From assembly GCF_030816475.1 (NCBI RefSeq), contig NZ_JAUSXF010000001.1:682001-746000 (forward strand): 64,000 nt of DNA, in the 5' to 3' direction. The notes under the pieces are model-generated. The model did not search any database. It saw only the letters and a program-made list of their open reading frames with translations, and was not told where the DNA came from. Made by a program: the position numbers and the translations under genes. This document shows, in pieces, positions 1 through 8,934 of the stretch (position 1 is the stretch's first letter; every line of letters starts with the position of its first letter). The DNA is from Arthrobacter pascens. Lineage in GTDB: Bacteria > Actinomycetota > Actinomycetes > Actinomycetales > Micrococcaceae.

Positions 1-35
1 AAAGGCTCCTCACCCAACGGCCCGAGACTCCCAGA

Positions 36-2492
36 TCAGCTGGGCGCAACGCTCGGCTGGGGCTCCACAGCCGGTACCGTTTCAACCCCTCCGGTCCCGG
101 CCGTCCCCGTCGGAACGGCACCTGAGGTCACGGCACCTGTTGGGGCGGCGCCTGTGGGAGCCGGCGACGGCGGCGGGGCGCCTTGGGTTGCCTGGACCGT
201 GGCAGGGGTGGTGGCGGTCCCGGTACCTGCCGGACCAGGTGCCGGGCCAGTGGAACCGGGGGAGGGCGTCGAAGCCGGTCCTTCAGTTGACGGCGTTGCC
301 CCGCTGGAGCCGGTTCCTCCCGTCTGTGACGTGCTCGGGTCCGCCCGGATGATGGCGGCAATCCGGTCCTTGTATTCGGACAGCTTCGATTGGATCTCGG
401 AGAGGGGCATGTTCTGGATGTTCTGGCCGTAGTCGGCGATCTCGTCCCAGAGCGCCTCCAGCCTGGCCATGCCGCCATCGCTGAGCGGGCCGTCCAGGGT
501 GAGGACAAGTTGGCTGGCAAGCGCATACGTGAGGCAGTCGAGGCAGTTGTAGTTTGCCGCTGCGGACAGGTTCTCCGGCACCACGACGTCCGCCTGGCCG
601 ACAATCAGCACTACCTGGAATCCCACGGCCACCGCCGCGCAGCCCTGGCAGCTGGCAAAGGCATACGCCTCGTTCCTGGTGTCGACAGGCTCCCCCTCCT
701 CGGCCCACACGAGCGCGAAGGCCACGTCATAGACAACGGAACCGTCCGTCGTATTCACTGCCAGGGCCTGGTTGCCGTCCGGCTTGGGGGCGCCAGGCCT
801 GTTGAAGGGAAACACCCAGGACGGCGCCGTCGCACTGGAATCGGACGGGCCGGAACCGGTGGCGCCGGCCGGGACGGCAGCGGCACTATCCCTTGGCACC
901 AGAAGCATGCTGAGCCGCGGGCTCTCCCTGGTCGGCATCTCGGTGCCGGCCGGCCACAATGCCACTGTGTCGCCGGACTGGCCTTCCTGCAACGTGGATC
1001 CGGTCCGCGGGAAAACAGAGGCAGAGGCATCCGCGAGGGTCCCGCGTTCGTAAGGCTGGACCGGACGGTACGTCCCGCCGTCGGGCCACCATGCCCAGCC
1101 GAGGCTTGCCAGCAGCGCCGCAACGACTGCCATCGCCGCGGCACGCTGCAGCCCCTTGCCGCGGGTCTTCTGCCACATGCCGATAGTGAGTTGCCGCAGG
1201 AGACGGATGACCATGTAGGCCACGCCCGCCATGGGAAGGGCGACGGCGGCGATCGCCAGGACACGTACGGCCACACCCGCCAGATCACCGGCGGAGAGGC
1301 TTCCGGCGAGTGCGGCCTGCTGCTTGACCACGCTGGCCCAGGCCGTGCCCAGCAGCCGCGGCAGGGAAATGACCATCATGGCCATGCTGAGCAGCAGCAG
1401 CGGCACTGTGACAAGGACCCACAACGTCACGACGGCGCGTGCCCACGGCTTGAGGGCGTTCGCCTCGGGATCGCGCCAGCGCCACGGCAGCATTCCCCGG
1501 AGGGTGGGCCGGATGCGCTGGAAGAGGTCCGGGACGCCTGTTGCGTCGGCCAGGATATGGTAGCCGTCATACCGGAGCAGGGGCAGCAGCTGACGGAGCA
1601 TCTGCAGGATCTGGGTGACCACCACCAGGAGCAGGGCGTCAAGACCCGTGGCCCACCAAACGCCCGTGATCGCCACCGCCACGACGGCGTTGAAATACAG
1701 GCCGCCCAGATCGGTCCGGAGCCGGCCGATGCGGCCCAGGCGGTAGGAATCGGTGACGTCGGTATAGAAAGCCGGCCAGATCAGGTAGAGTCCTGCGCCC
1801 ATCGCCCCTGGCGTCGCGCCGCCTTTCCTCGCTGCGGCCGCGTGCCCGAACTCGTGGAAGCCCGCGGACACGAGTGTGACCGCGAAGACCAGCAGCACCA
1901 GGGCGGGGTTGGCGAAGGCCTCATGGGTGGCCGAGCCCAGTCCTTTCACCATCAGAACCCACCAGCAGGCAGCCAGGAACGCCGCCGTTACCGCCACCAC
2001 TATCAGCGGGTTGAAGAGCACAGCGAACGGCGCGGTGATCCGGCTGGTATGTTCCGGATCCGTCACGGTGTACCGGAACCGCATCCCCAGGAGCGGGTCG
2101 GCCTTCTTCACCTCCGGCTGAGACCCGTCGGACCGCCGGACCAGGCCCATGGGAAGCAGCCGGGAACTGATCAGCCTGCGGACATTGTCCGCGCTGACCA
2201 CCCTGCCGGAACCGGCGCTGGCGTAATCGGCGATCTCCTCCACGTCCCGGGTTCCGTCCGCGGCTTCCAGCATCAGGTAGAGCAGCGGGGTCAGCTGGAG
2301 CGTCTGGCCGTCGGCGCGGCGGACCAGCGACGGCGGTTCGCGGTAGCCCGAACCCCGGGACCGGCCGATGAGCTGGACGCCGTCTGCCCGCATCGGCACC
2401 TGGTTCGAACCAGCGACGACTGCAGGGACGCCTGCAGGAGAGAACGACGGCGGGTCCGCCTGAGGGCGCGGCCCGCCGTGCGCGGTGGTCAT
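36..2492 (-). CDS. PqqD-like domain / M50 membrane zinc metalloprotease (peptide zinc metalloprotease type)
   Basis: An 818-residue membrane protein. Residues about 38-125 have the winged-helix pattern of PqqD/RRE peptide-binding domains, with the ADGTRDVEEIA core. Hydrophobic segments follow, and the M50 zinc motif HEFGH is at 213-217; the distal ligand motif LLRYDGYHIL (Asp309) matches YydH-type peptide zinc metalloproteases. Further membrane segments lie at about 355-380, 405-435 and 450-468. A presumed extracytoplasmic domain carries two CxxC pairs (C615/C618 and C650/C653) and ends in a Ser/Thr/Pro/Gly tail. Its start lies 6 nt downstream of the repeat-protein gene, so the two are very likely co-transcribed. 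The family reading is firm. The peptide substrate, probably the neighbouring repeat protein, is inferred. Confidence 0.85.
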   Translation of the reverse strand: MTTAHGGPRPQADPPSFSPAGVPAVVAGSNQVPMRADGVQLIGRSRGSGYREPPSLVRRADGQTLQLTPLLYLMLEAADGTRDVEEIADYASAGSGRVVSADNVRRLISSRLLPMGLVRRSDGSQPEVKKADPLLGMRFRYTVTDPEHTSRITAPFAVLFNPLIVVAVTAAFLAACWWVLMVKGLGSATHEAFANPALVLLVFAVTLVSAGFHEFGHAAAARKGGATPGAMGAGLYLIWPAFYTDVTDSYRLGRIGRLRTDLGGLYFNAVVAVAITGVWWATGLDALLLVVVTQILQMLRQLLPLLRYDGYHILADATGVPDLFQRIRPTLRGMLPWRWRDPEANALKPWARAVVTLWVLVTVPLLLLSMAMMVISLPRLLGTAWASVVKQQAALAGSLSAGDLAGVAVRVLAIAAVALPMAGVAYMVIRLLRQLTIGMWQKTRGKGLQRAAAMAVVAALLASLGWAWWPDGGTYRPVQPYERGTLADASASVFPRTGSTLQEGQSGDTVALWPAGTEMPTRESPRLSMLLVPRDSAAAVPAGATGSGPSDSSATAPSWVFPFNRPGAPKPDGNQALAVNTTDGSVVYDVAFALVWAEEGEPVDTRNEAYAFASCQGCAAVAVGFQVVLIVGQADVVVPENLSAAANYNCLDCLTYALASQLVLTLDGPLSDGGMARLEALWDEIADYGQNIQNMPLSEIQSKLSEYKDRIAAIIRADPSTSQTGGTGSSGATPSTEGPASTPSPGSTGPAPGPAGTGTATTPATVQATQGAPPPSPAPTGAAPTGAVTSGAVPTGTAGTGGVETVPAVEPQPSVAPS

Positions 2493-2498
2493 CCGGGC

Positions 2499-3170
2499 TT
2501 ACTGTTCGAGATCGGACTGCTGGTCGGCCGAGGCTGTGGCTCCGCCCTCGATGTGCTGCGAAAGGATGGCGTCCTGGTCTGCCACCGCGTAGGACTGGCT
2601 GTCTATGGAGCCGATGTTGGCCGCCACGGCCGCGTCGATCGGGGCAGCCACGTTGGCATTGGCGGCCACCGCGCCGTTGATCGGGGCAGCGATGTCAGCG
2701 TCGGCGGCGAGGTCAACGTTGACATTAAGGAGGTCTCCGTCAAGTGCCGCGGCAGGATCGACCGGCAGCGCACCGACGTCGGGCGTTGTAGCGCCAGGCA
2801 ACGTACTGTCCGTGGTTCCTGCGGCGGGTTCAGTGCCGCCGACAGCGTCGTTGCCCTGGCCGATCGTGCTGTCCTGGACGGAGTCGGCGGACGCGTCCGC
2901 CACGATGCCCTGGTCGATCATGACGCCCTGATCCGCCAGCGCCTGGGACTCGGAACCGAAGGACAGGATGTTGGCCGAGGCCGCAGCATCAATGGGTGCT
3001 GCCACGTTCGCATTGGCTGCAACCGCCAGGTCGATGGGGGCCGCGGCATCAATGCCGAGGTCCAGATCCGCGTTCAGGTCCAGAACGGATGCCACTTCCT
3101 TGTCCGGCAATGCTGTGGCCTGCTCTGCTTCGAGTTCGTCGTCAGTCAATGGATTCTGTTCGTGTTCCAT
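2499..3170 (-). CDS. Small acidic two-repeat protein with leader-like N-terminus; candidate precursor or substrate of the adjacent protease
   Basis: The start at 3170 is set by GGAGG ten bases upstream; a longer frame to 3245 has no ribosome site. The 223-residue product has no Cys, no signal peptide and no membrane segment. Residues 1-32 are acidic and leader-like (ELEAEQATALPDKEVASVL). Residues 43-68 and 161-186 are a repeat of 26 residues with 22 identical, built on AAPIxxAVAANANVAAPIDA. Each copy is followed by a Ser-rich, ADQ-containing segment. A Gly/Thr/Pro linker joins them. It is the first gene of the operon with the PqqD-M50 protease. I recognise no family; a peptide precursor or secreted repeat protein is inferred from layout only. 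Confidence 0.75.
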   Translation of the reverse strand: MEHEQNPLTDDELEAEQATALPDKEVASVLDLNADLDLGIDAAAPIDLAVAANANVAAPIDAAASANILSFGSESQALADQGVMIDQGIVADASADSVQDSTIGQGNDAVGGTEPAAGTTDSTLPGATTPDVGALPVDPAAALDGDLLNVNVDLAADADIAAPINGAVAANANVAAPIDAAVAANIGSIDSQSYAVADQDAILSQHIEGGATASADQQSDLEQ

Positions 3171-3234
3171 GTTCGCGCAACCTCCAGTCCGGCGCGGGTC
3201 GGCCTGCCCCCAGCGGGCAGGCCAGCGCCAGACA

Positions 3235-3254
3235 ATAGTAAGCATGATTAGCTT
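3235..3254. promoter_or_regulatory. Palindrome-like element A (TAAGC-x-TG-x-TTAGC)
   Basis: About 65 bp upstream of the repeat-protein start lies ATAGTAAGCATGATTAGCTT. Read in the opposite orientation, the element at 12746-12765 matches it at 16 of 20 positions. Both are imperfect copies of CTAAGCATGCTTAG. It is a probable regulator site; the protein that binds it is unknown. Confidence 0.4.
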
Positions 3255-3341
3255 TTTTGTGTATCACCGGTGCTTCGAACAGCACTTGATGCCGGCTCAG
3301 TAGATTCGGACCGGATATCTTCAACACCAACTGATGCACAA

Positions 3342-3381
3342 CAAGACGGCGGCCACGTCTGTAGACATGACCGCCGCCTTG
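3342..3381 (-). terminator. Hairpin downstream of the ABC importer operon
   Basis: Outer arms 3342-3352 and 3371-3381 pair at 10 of 11 positions (core CGGCGG/CCGCCG). A nested GTCT-gt-AGAC helix fills the loop. It lies just after the substrate-binding protein stop codon. The T-tract is weak, so this is a terminator or 3'-end stabiliser. Confidence 0.6.
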
Positions 3382-3397
3382 CTGTGTGGCCGGAGGA

Positions 3398-4450
3398 TTA
3401 CTTCGCGGCGTGGACGAATTCGTTGGTAAACGTCTTCGCTAGGTCGATGGTCTTGCCCTTGACGTCGGCGTTGGTCTGCAGGACGTCGTTGACAATCTTG
3501 GGGCCGTCGTCCGGCATGAGGCCGGTGGGGCTGTAGATGCCCTTTTCTGAGTCCAGCGCCTTGATATAGGCGTCCTTCCCCACGCCGGCGTAGTAGTCGG
3601 CGGGAACTTTGTCAGTGATTTCGGCAGCGGTGTGGTCCTGGATGTATTTGAGCGTCTTCACGTAGACGTTGGCCAGTTTCTGGACAATATCCTTGTGTGC
3701 GTCGACATAGGCGGTTGTCATGTACAGCGAGGATGCGGGGTAGGCGCCTCCGAACGTCTGGTTCGCACCGTCAAGGGTCCGTGAGTCGTAGAGGATGAAG
3801 GCCTTGTTGGTGCTGACCAGCTGCGAGACGGTCGGTTCGGTAGTCATGGCACAGTCAATGTTCTTATGGTCCATGGCCGCGATGAGGGTTGCCCCGGACT
3901 GAACGCCGATGCGGTGCGTATCCGTGGGTGCGACGCCGTTCTTCTGGCCGATGTACTGGGTCAGGTAGTCGGTGGATGATCCGAGGTCGGTGATCCCCAG
4001 GTTGCGTCCCTTCCAATCGGCCGCGGACTTGATCTGGTCCTTGAGATCGGTCCGGCAGAGCTCGACTTCTCCGGGTACCTGGAGCATGGTCACTACTGCC
4101 TCCGTTGACTTTCCTTTGGCCTGCAGGACCTGGTTGTGGTCATAGAACCCGCCCACGCCGTCGACCTGTCCGGAAATCATGTTGGTCTCCGCATCCACAC
4201 CCGCCGGTTCGTCCGAAAGCTGGACATTCAGGCCGGCGTCCTTGTAGTAGCCCAGCTGGTCGGCCAGCTTGAAGGGTAGGTAGATCTGCTTGTTCAGGCC
4301 GCCCACCATGATCTTCACTTGCTGTCCGCTGGCATCCCCTGCCTGCTGGGGTGCCTGTCCTGCTGTGCTGGCTGTGTTCGCGCAGGCGGTCATCCCCGCC
4401 ACCAGGGCTATCGCCATGCCTGCTCCGGCGATCACTTTTTTCGTAAACAT
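3398..4450 (-). CDS. NitT/TauT-family ABC transporter substrate-binding lipoprotein
   Basis: The protein has 350 residues. Its start at 4450 is supported by GAGGAG five bases upstream. The N-terminus is a lipoprotein signal ending MTACA, with Cys as the lipidation site. The body is the NMT1/SsuA-like periplasmic-binding fold: an opening KIMVGGLNKQIYLPFKLAD strand, YYKDAGLNV and the hinge-region GITDLGSSTDYL. It delivers a small anion to the permease and ATPase encoded upstream in the same operon. Relatives carry sulfonates, nitrate, thiamine precursors or aromatic acids. The substrate cannot be read from sequence. The divergent CitA-type sensor hints at a carboxylate, which is inference. Confidence 0.85.
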   Translation of the reverse strand: MFTKKVIAGAGMAIALVAGMTACANTASTAGQAPQQAGDASGQQVKIMVGGLNKQIYLPFKLADQLGYYKDAGLNVQLSDEPAGVDAETNMISGQVDGVGGFYDHNQVLQAKGKSTEAVVTMLQVPGEVELCRTDLKDQIKSAADWKGRNLGITDLGSSTDYLTQYIGQKNGVAPTDTHRIGVQSGATLIAAMDHKNIDCAMTTEPTVSQLVSTNKAFILYDSRTLDGANQTFGGAYPASSLYMTTAYVDAHKDIVQKLANVYVKTLKYIQDHTAAEITDKVPADYYAGVGKDAYIKALDSEKGIYSPTGLMPDDGPKIVNDVLQTNADVKGKTIDLAKTFTNEFVHAAK

Positions 4451-4524
4451 TGTTCTCCTCTTTGAGATGATGGTGCCCCGGGCACTCTGGTGGCCGGTGG
4501 CGGTGAGGCTGGTTTGTTCGGCGG

Positions 4525-5409
4525 TCACGCTTCGGCTGCTGAGCTGTGCTGCGGCGGCCGCCAGCGCAGCAGCCTGTTTTCCAGCTTGGTTATCAGCCAC
4601 TCGGCGATGAGCGCGACGCCGGCCATGATGATCATGGCCGCCCAGATGCCGTTCTGGTTGAGGTTTCCCTGCGCCTGCCGGATCAGGTTGCCGAGGCCCT
4701 CCTGGGACCCCAGGAACTCCCCGACGATGGCACCGATCAGCGCGAAGCCGAAGGCCACATGGAGGCTGGCAATGATCCAGGAGAAGGCAGAGGGGATGAC
4801 CACCTGGCGGGTGACCTGCCATTTGCTGGCGCCGAGGATCTCCGCATTGGCGATGAAGTTCTTGTCCACTTCCCTGGTTCCCTGGAAGGCGTTGAAGAAC
4901 ACTCCGAAGAACACCAGGACGATGACCAGCATGACTTTGGACATCAGGCCCAGGCCAAACATGACCACGAAGGAGGATCCGAGCACGATGCGGGGAACCG
5001 CGTTGATGACCTTGAGGAAGGGGCCGATGACTTCGGACAGGAACTGGATCCGGCCCATGGCGACGCCGAAGACGATGCCGAGGGCGGTACCGATGAAGAA
5101 GCCGATGAGGGCTTCCTCTATGGTCACCGTGATTTGCTGGCCCAGTGAGCCGTTGTCGGTCCCCTGCGTGACCCAGATGTAGAGCTGGCTCACGATGAGG
5201 CTCGGCTGGCCGTACAGCAGAGCATCGAGCACTCCGCCGCGGACCAGCAGTTCCCAGCTGCCCAGCAGCACGACGACGATGCCAAGCTGGACTGCCAGAA
5301 CCTTCAGCCTGCGTTGGTTGAGGGATTTCCTTCGCCCCTCGGACCGTGCTTGGGCGGACGGGAGCTGTTCCTTGGCGGAGACGTTGTTTTCCAGGCTGGC
5401 GGTGGTCAT
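4525..5409 (-). CDS. NitT/TauT-family ABC transporter permease
   Basis: A 294-residue inner-membrane permease of the SsuC/TauC type. An N-terminal cytoplasmic stretch of about 35 residues precedes the first membrane helix (VQLGIVVVLLGSWELLV), then a BPD_transp_1 domain with about six helices. The EAA-loop region EVDKNFIANAEILGASKWQV contacts the ATPase. The start codon overlaps the ATPase stop as ATGA, so translation is coupled. It is the middle gene of an ATPase-permease-binding protein operon; a 74-bp gap separates it from the binding-protein gene. Confidence 0.88.
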   Translation of the reverse strand: MTTASLENNVSAKEQLPSAQARSEGRRKSLNQRRLKVLAVQLGIVVVLLGSWELLVRGGVLDALLYGQPSLIVSQLYIWVTQGTDNGSLGQQITVTIEEALIGFFIGTALGIVFGVAMGRIQFLSEVIGPFLKVINAVPRIVLGSSFVVMFGLGLMSKVMLVIVLVFFGVFFNAFQGTREVDKNFIANAEILGASKWQVTRQVVIPSAFSWIIASLHVAFGFALIGAIVGEFLGSQEGLGNLIRQAQGNLNQNGIWAAMIIMAGVALIAEWLITKLENRLLRWRPPQHSSAAEA

Positions 5410-6278
5410 TCTGCTTCCTTTCCGTCCGGGGCGACGCTCCGGGTCGTCTGGGCGTAGGCGATGTCCACTTCCTCCCGGAGGGCTTCCCAGATGTTCTGGT
5501 AGATCTCGTTGAATTTCTTGTCGAACCGGATTTCCTGCACGACCCTCGGCCGGGGAAGGTCAATGGTGAAGGTCGCCTTGATTGAGGCGGCCGGACCGGC
5601 GGTCAGGACCACGACCTTGTCTGCGAGGGCAATGGCTTCCTCGAGGTCGTGGGTCACGAACACCACAGCTGGTTTGCTTTGCTCCCACAGGTTCAGCAGT
5701 TCGGTGCTCATCTTGGCCCTCGTCTGAACGTCCAGCGCGCTGAACGGTTCATCCATCAGCAGCAGCTCGGGCTCGTTGATCAGGTTCTGGGCCAGCGCCA
5801 CGCGTTTGCGCATCCCGCCGGATAGCTGGTGCGGAAAGTTGCTTTCAAATCCCGCCAGACCGACTCTCCGGATCCAGTCGCGGGCATCGCGGTAGGCCGT
5901 GGCCTTGGCCACGCCACGGTACCTGGGACCTGCGGCAACGTTTTCCAGGACGGACTGCCAGGGCAGGATCGCGTCGGTCTGGAACATGAAGCCGGCCTTG
6001 GGGGTGATGCCCTGTACTTCTTTGCCGAAGACACGCACGGAGCCCTCGGATGCCTTTTCCATGCCCGCAGCCAGGGTCAGGGCAGTTGATTTGCCGCAGC
6101 CTGTCGGTCCGACGATGGCGCAGAACTCTCCGCGCTCCACCCGCAGGTCAAGATTTTTCAGGGCCGTGTAGCTGGACCCGTCGGGGGTCCTGAATCTCTT
6201 CGTAGCTGCTGTCATTTCGATAGCCGCGGACGTAGCTGCCGCCCGGCCATTCGTTCGTGATTCGGACACCGTCGTCAC
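5406..6278 (-). CDS. NitT/TauT-family ABC transporter ATP-binding protein
   Basis: A 290-residue ABC ATPase and first gene of the importer operon. Walker A is GPTGCGKST, the Q-loop is MFQTDAILPW, the signature is LSGGMRKR, Walker B is LLLMDEP, and the H-loop is VFVTHDLEEA. This is the SsuB/TauB subclass. The start is GTG, preceded by GAGGAGAGG at proper spacing. The N-terminal 20 residues are a variable extension. The 190-bp gap to the divergent sensor kinase should contain both promoters. Confidence 0.9.
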   Translation of the reverse strand: MTTVSESRTNGRAAATSAAIEMTAATKRFRTPDGSSYTALKNLDLRVERGEFCAIVGPTGCGKSTALTLAAGMEKASEGSVRVFGKEVQGITPKAGFMFQTDAILPWQSVLENVAAGPRYRGVAKATAYRDARDWIRRVGLAGFESNFPHQLSGGMRKRVALAQNLINEPELLLMDEPFSALDVQTRAKMSTELLNLWEQSKPAVVFVTHDLEEAIALADKVVVLTAGPAASIKATFTIDLPRPRVVQEIRFDKKFNEIYQNIWEALREEVDIAYAQTTRSVAPDGKEAE

Positions 6279-6471
6279 TCGAATCCTCTCCTCAGTTATC
6301 TGGCTTGGGTGAAGTGGATCACCTAAGCTGTGTTGAGCCTAGAAAGAGATGGCAGGTGCTGAAACACTTCTGTAAGTTCTGCAAAATAGCCGCAATGTTG
6401 CAGGTTTTGTGCGTTTTGTTCAAGTACCCGACGGCGGATGCCCTTCACCTCGGCCATCCCGGCCGCGTTCT

Positions 6472-8112
6472 GTGAGATTGCCCCGGATCGGGGACCTGCT
6501 CTCTGCCCGGAGGCGGACCCGGACCCTGACCGCGCAGATACTGGTCTGGATCCTGTCGATCCTGGTGCTCACGGTGACCACGGGCGCTATCCTCTTCACT
6601 CTGATCAGTAACCAGACACTGGACCGTCAGTACCAGTTGCGAGCGCTGGGGATTGCCGTCACAGTTGCCCAGATGCCTGAGGTGGTTCAAGCCCTGGAAT
6701 CAGGGGACCCCGGACACTCGATCCAGGCCCTAGCCATGCGTGTCCAGACCGAGGCCCGGCCCGATTACGTGGTGGTTGCCGACAGGAACGGTATCCGCTA
6801 CTCCCACCCGAACCCCGAGCTGATCGGACGGACCCTGGAAGAGCCGGTGGCAGTGCTGGACGGCCAGAACCACGTAGGAACCGACCAAGGCAGCCTGGGG
6901 GCATCCGTAAACGCCAAAGCGCCGATCCGCGCGGCAGATGGCACCGTGATCGGCCAGGTGTCGGTAGGCATCCTGGAAACCGTCGAGTACACGGAGGTGG
7001 CGCAGCAGATTTGGGTCATCGCAGGATATTCGCTGGTGGTGCTGCTCATCAGCGCCTCCGGGTCACTCGTGCTGGGCCGCCGCATCAAGAGGGTGACTTT
7101 CGATCTCGAACCGGCCGAAATCGCCTCCTTGCTGCAGGAACGCGAAGCCCTGCTGCACGGCATCCGCGAAGCAATGGTCGGCGTCGATGACGACGGACGC
7201 GTGACAGTGATCAATGAGGAGGCACGCCGCCTGCTTCGCCTTGAAGGACGCAGCGTCCTAGGTGAGCCCCTGGAGGACCTCCTTCCCGCCGGACGGCTCA
7301 GGGATCTCCTCACCGGTCATGTTGACGGCGCCGATGAGGTGGTCATTACCGACGACGCGCTCCTGGTGGTCAACCGTATGCCCGTCAACCTCGCCGGCAG
7401 AAGCATCGGCGCCGTGGTGACCATGCGGGACCGCACTGAGGTTGAGGCGCTGGTGCGGGATCTGAGCTCCCTCCGGGGCCTGACGGAAGCGTTGAGGGCG
7501 CAGGAACACGAGTATGCCAACCGGCTTCATGTCGTGGACGGACTCCTGGAGATGGGTGACGTGAACCAGGCGCGGAGCTTTGTCTCCAGGATTTCCGACA
7601 CGTCGCGCTCCCTTGGTGAGGGACTCCGCGGCCGGGTTGAACCTCCGGAACTTGCCGCCCTGCTGCTGGCCAAGATCACTGTTGCCGCCGAACAGGACGT
7701 GCTGATCACGGTGACGGAGGACTCGCGCCTGGACCAGACCTCGGCCAGCTCCCAGTCCCTGCTGACCATCGTTGGCAACCTCCTGGACAACGCCGTCGAC
7801 GCGCTGTCGAACACTCCCGGTCCGCGGGTGGTGACGATCCAGTTCGATGATGCGGACGGTGTCTTCATCGCCGTGCGCGACAACGGACCGGGCGTTCCTT
7901 CCCACAGCATCGAAAAAGTCCTGGTTGATGGCTATTCCACCAAGGAAGCACTGCCCGGCATGAGGCGGGGGATTGGACTGGCGCTCGTGAGCCGGATTGT
8001 CCGGCGAGCGGAGGGAACCCTGGATATTTTTCCCGGCCCCGGCGGACATTTCGAAGTCTGGCTCCCGGCCGACCCGCACGCTATTTACCTGAACGATGAG
8101 GACGCTTCATGA
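6472..8112 (+). CDS. CitA/DcuS-type sensor histidine kinase
   Basis: Membrane sensor kinase: helix 1 (LTAQILVWILSILVLTVTTGAI), an extracytoplasmic Cache-type domain with PDYVVVADRNGIRYSHPNPELIG, a second helix near IWVIAGYSLVVLLIS, a cytoplasmic PAS domain, then the SPOB-like phosphoacceptor EHEYANRLHVVDGLLEMG and an HATPase with NLLDNAVDA and GRGIGLALV-like boxes (RRGIGLALV). This architecture senses carboxylates such as citrate or C4-acids in characterised relatives. I chose GTG at 6472, 21 codons inside the longer frame from GTG 6409; neither has a clear ribosome site. It overlaps its response regulator (ATGA) and diverges from the ABC importer, which is its likely target. Confidence 0.87.
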   Translation: MRLPRIGDLLSARRRTRTLTAQILVWILSILVLTVTTGAILFTLISNQTLDRQYQLRALGIAVTVAQMPEVVQALESGDPGHSIQALAMRVQTEARPDYVVVADRNGIRYSHPNPELIGRTLEEPVAVLDGQNHVGTDQGSLGASVNAKAPIRAADGTVIGQVSVGILETVEYTEVAQQIWVIAGYSLVVLLISASGSLVLGRRIKRVTFDLEPAEIASLLQEREALLHGIREAMVGVDDDGRVTVINEEARRLLRLEGRSVLGEPLEDLLPAGRLRDLLTGHVDGADEVVITDDALLVVNRMPVNLAGRSIGAVVTMRDRTEVEALVRDLSSLRGLTEALRAQEHEYANRLHVVDGLLEMGDVNQARSFVSRISDTSRSLGEGLRGRVEPPELAALLLAKITVAAEQDVLITVTEDSRLDQTSASSQSLLTIVGNLLDNAVDALSNTPGPRVVTIQFDDADGVFIAVRDNGPGVPSHSIEKVLVDGYSTKEALPGMRRGIGLALVSRIVRRAEGTLDIFPGPGGHFEVWLPADPHAIYLNDEDAS

Positions 8113-8792
8113 TCAGAACCCTGGTAGTCGATGATGATTTCCGGGTGGCCGCCATCCACGCCGCGCGGTTGGGCAGGGTTGATGGTTTCGAATGCGTCGG
8201 TGAGGTGTACACCGCCGCTGCCGCACGTGAGGCCATCGACCGTCTGGCCCCGGAATTGCTCCTGTTGGACGTCCATCTTCCGGACGAGGACGGGATTTCA
8301 CTCCTGCGTTCCCTGCAGGCTGCGGGCAGCCAGGTTGATTGCATCATCATTACCGCTGCGCGGGACCTTGCCACCGTCCGCTCGGCGATGAGCAGCGGAG
8401 CCGTCTACTACCTGGTCAAGCCCTTCAGTTTCGACCAGTTGCGCATCCAGCTTGAGGCCTACCGACGCTGGCGGGACGAACTGGCGTCATCTGCCCGCGG
8501 TGACCAGGCCACCGTTGACAGCCTTTACAACCTGCGGCGTGCCGTCGTCCAACCACCAGCCGGCCCGACACCCCGGCTGCAGCCCACCATGCAGAAGGTT
8601 TTTGACGCTGTGCGGTCGTCGCCAAAACCGGTGGGCGCGGCGGACATCGCCGAGAAGCTGGGAGTGAGCCGCCCGACGGCGCAGCGCTACCTGGGAGCCC
8701 TTGAACGCAAGGGACTGATAGACCTCGATCTTGCCTACGGGACCACCGGGCGCCCCATCAACTCGTATACCGCCAAACCGGGAGCCCTGTAG
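8109..8792 (+). CDS. CitB/DcuR-type response regulator
   Basis: A 227-residue regulator, translationally coupled to the sensor kinase. The receiver domain has the acidic pocket VVDDDF, the phosphoacceptor Asp in LLLLDVHLPDEDG, the Thr/Ser in IIITAARD and Lys in YYLVKPFSF. The C-terminal helix-turn-helix (DIAEKLGVSRPTAQRYLGAL) is the DcuR/CitB type. It likely activates the divergent ABC importer in response to the ligand seen by the kinase; this is inferred from adjacency. Confidence 0.88.
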   Translation: MIRTLVVDDDFRVAAIHAARLGRVDGFECVGEVYTAAAAREAIDRLAPELLLLDVHLPDEDGISLLRSLQAAGSQVDCIIITAARDLATVRSAMSSGAVYYLVKPFSFDQLRIQLEAYRRWRDELASSARGDQATVDSLYNLRRAVVQPPAGPTPRLQPTMQKVFDAVRSSPKPVGAADIAEKLGVSRPTAQRYLGALERKGLIDLDLAYGTTGRPINSYTAKPGAL

Positions 8793-8934
8793 CCCACCGC
8801 TGTCACGGCCAGACAGTCGCTCTGCCTGAAGGCTCCGGAGACCGTTGACGGCCCGCGGCGCCGGGGCCAAACTGGCGCTGTGCCCAGGTACCGGCAGAGC
8901 CGCTCCGGCGCCGGGCGTTTCTAAGGAGAACCCG

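Noticed and set aside
2499..3170. Lanthipeptide or daptide precursor
   Set aside because: No Cys in the repeats and no LanM/LanB, decarboxylase or aminotransferase nearby; only the PqqD/M50 pairing is supported.
390..3251. A 953-codon open frame on the plus strand, antisense to the M50 and repeat-protein genes
   Set aside because: High GC gives long antisense frames. It has no ribosome site or recognisable domain, and it spans two genes with clear motifs on the other strand.
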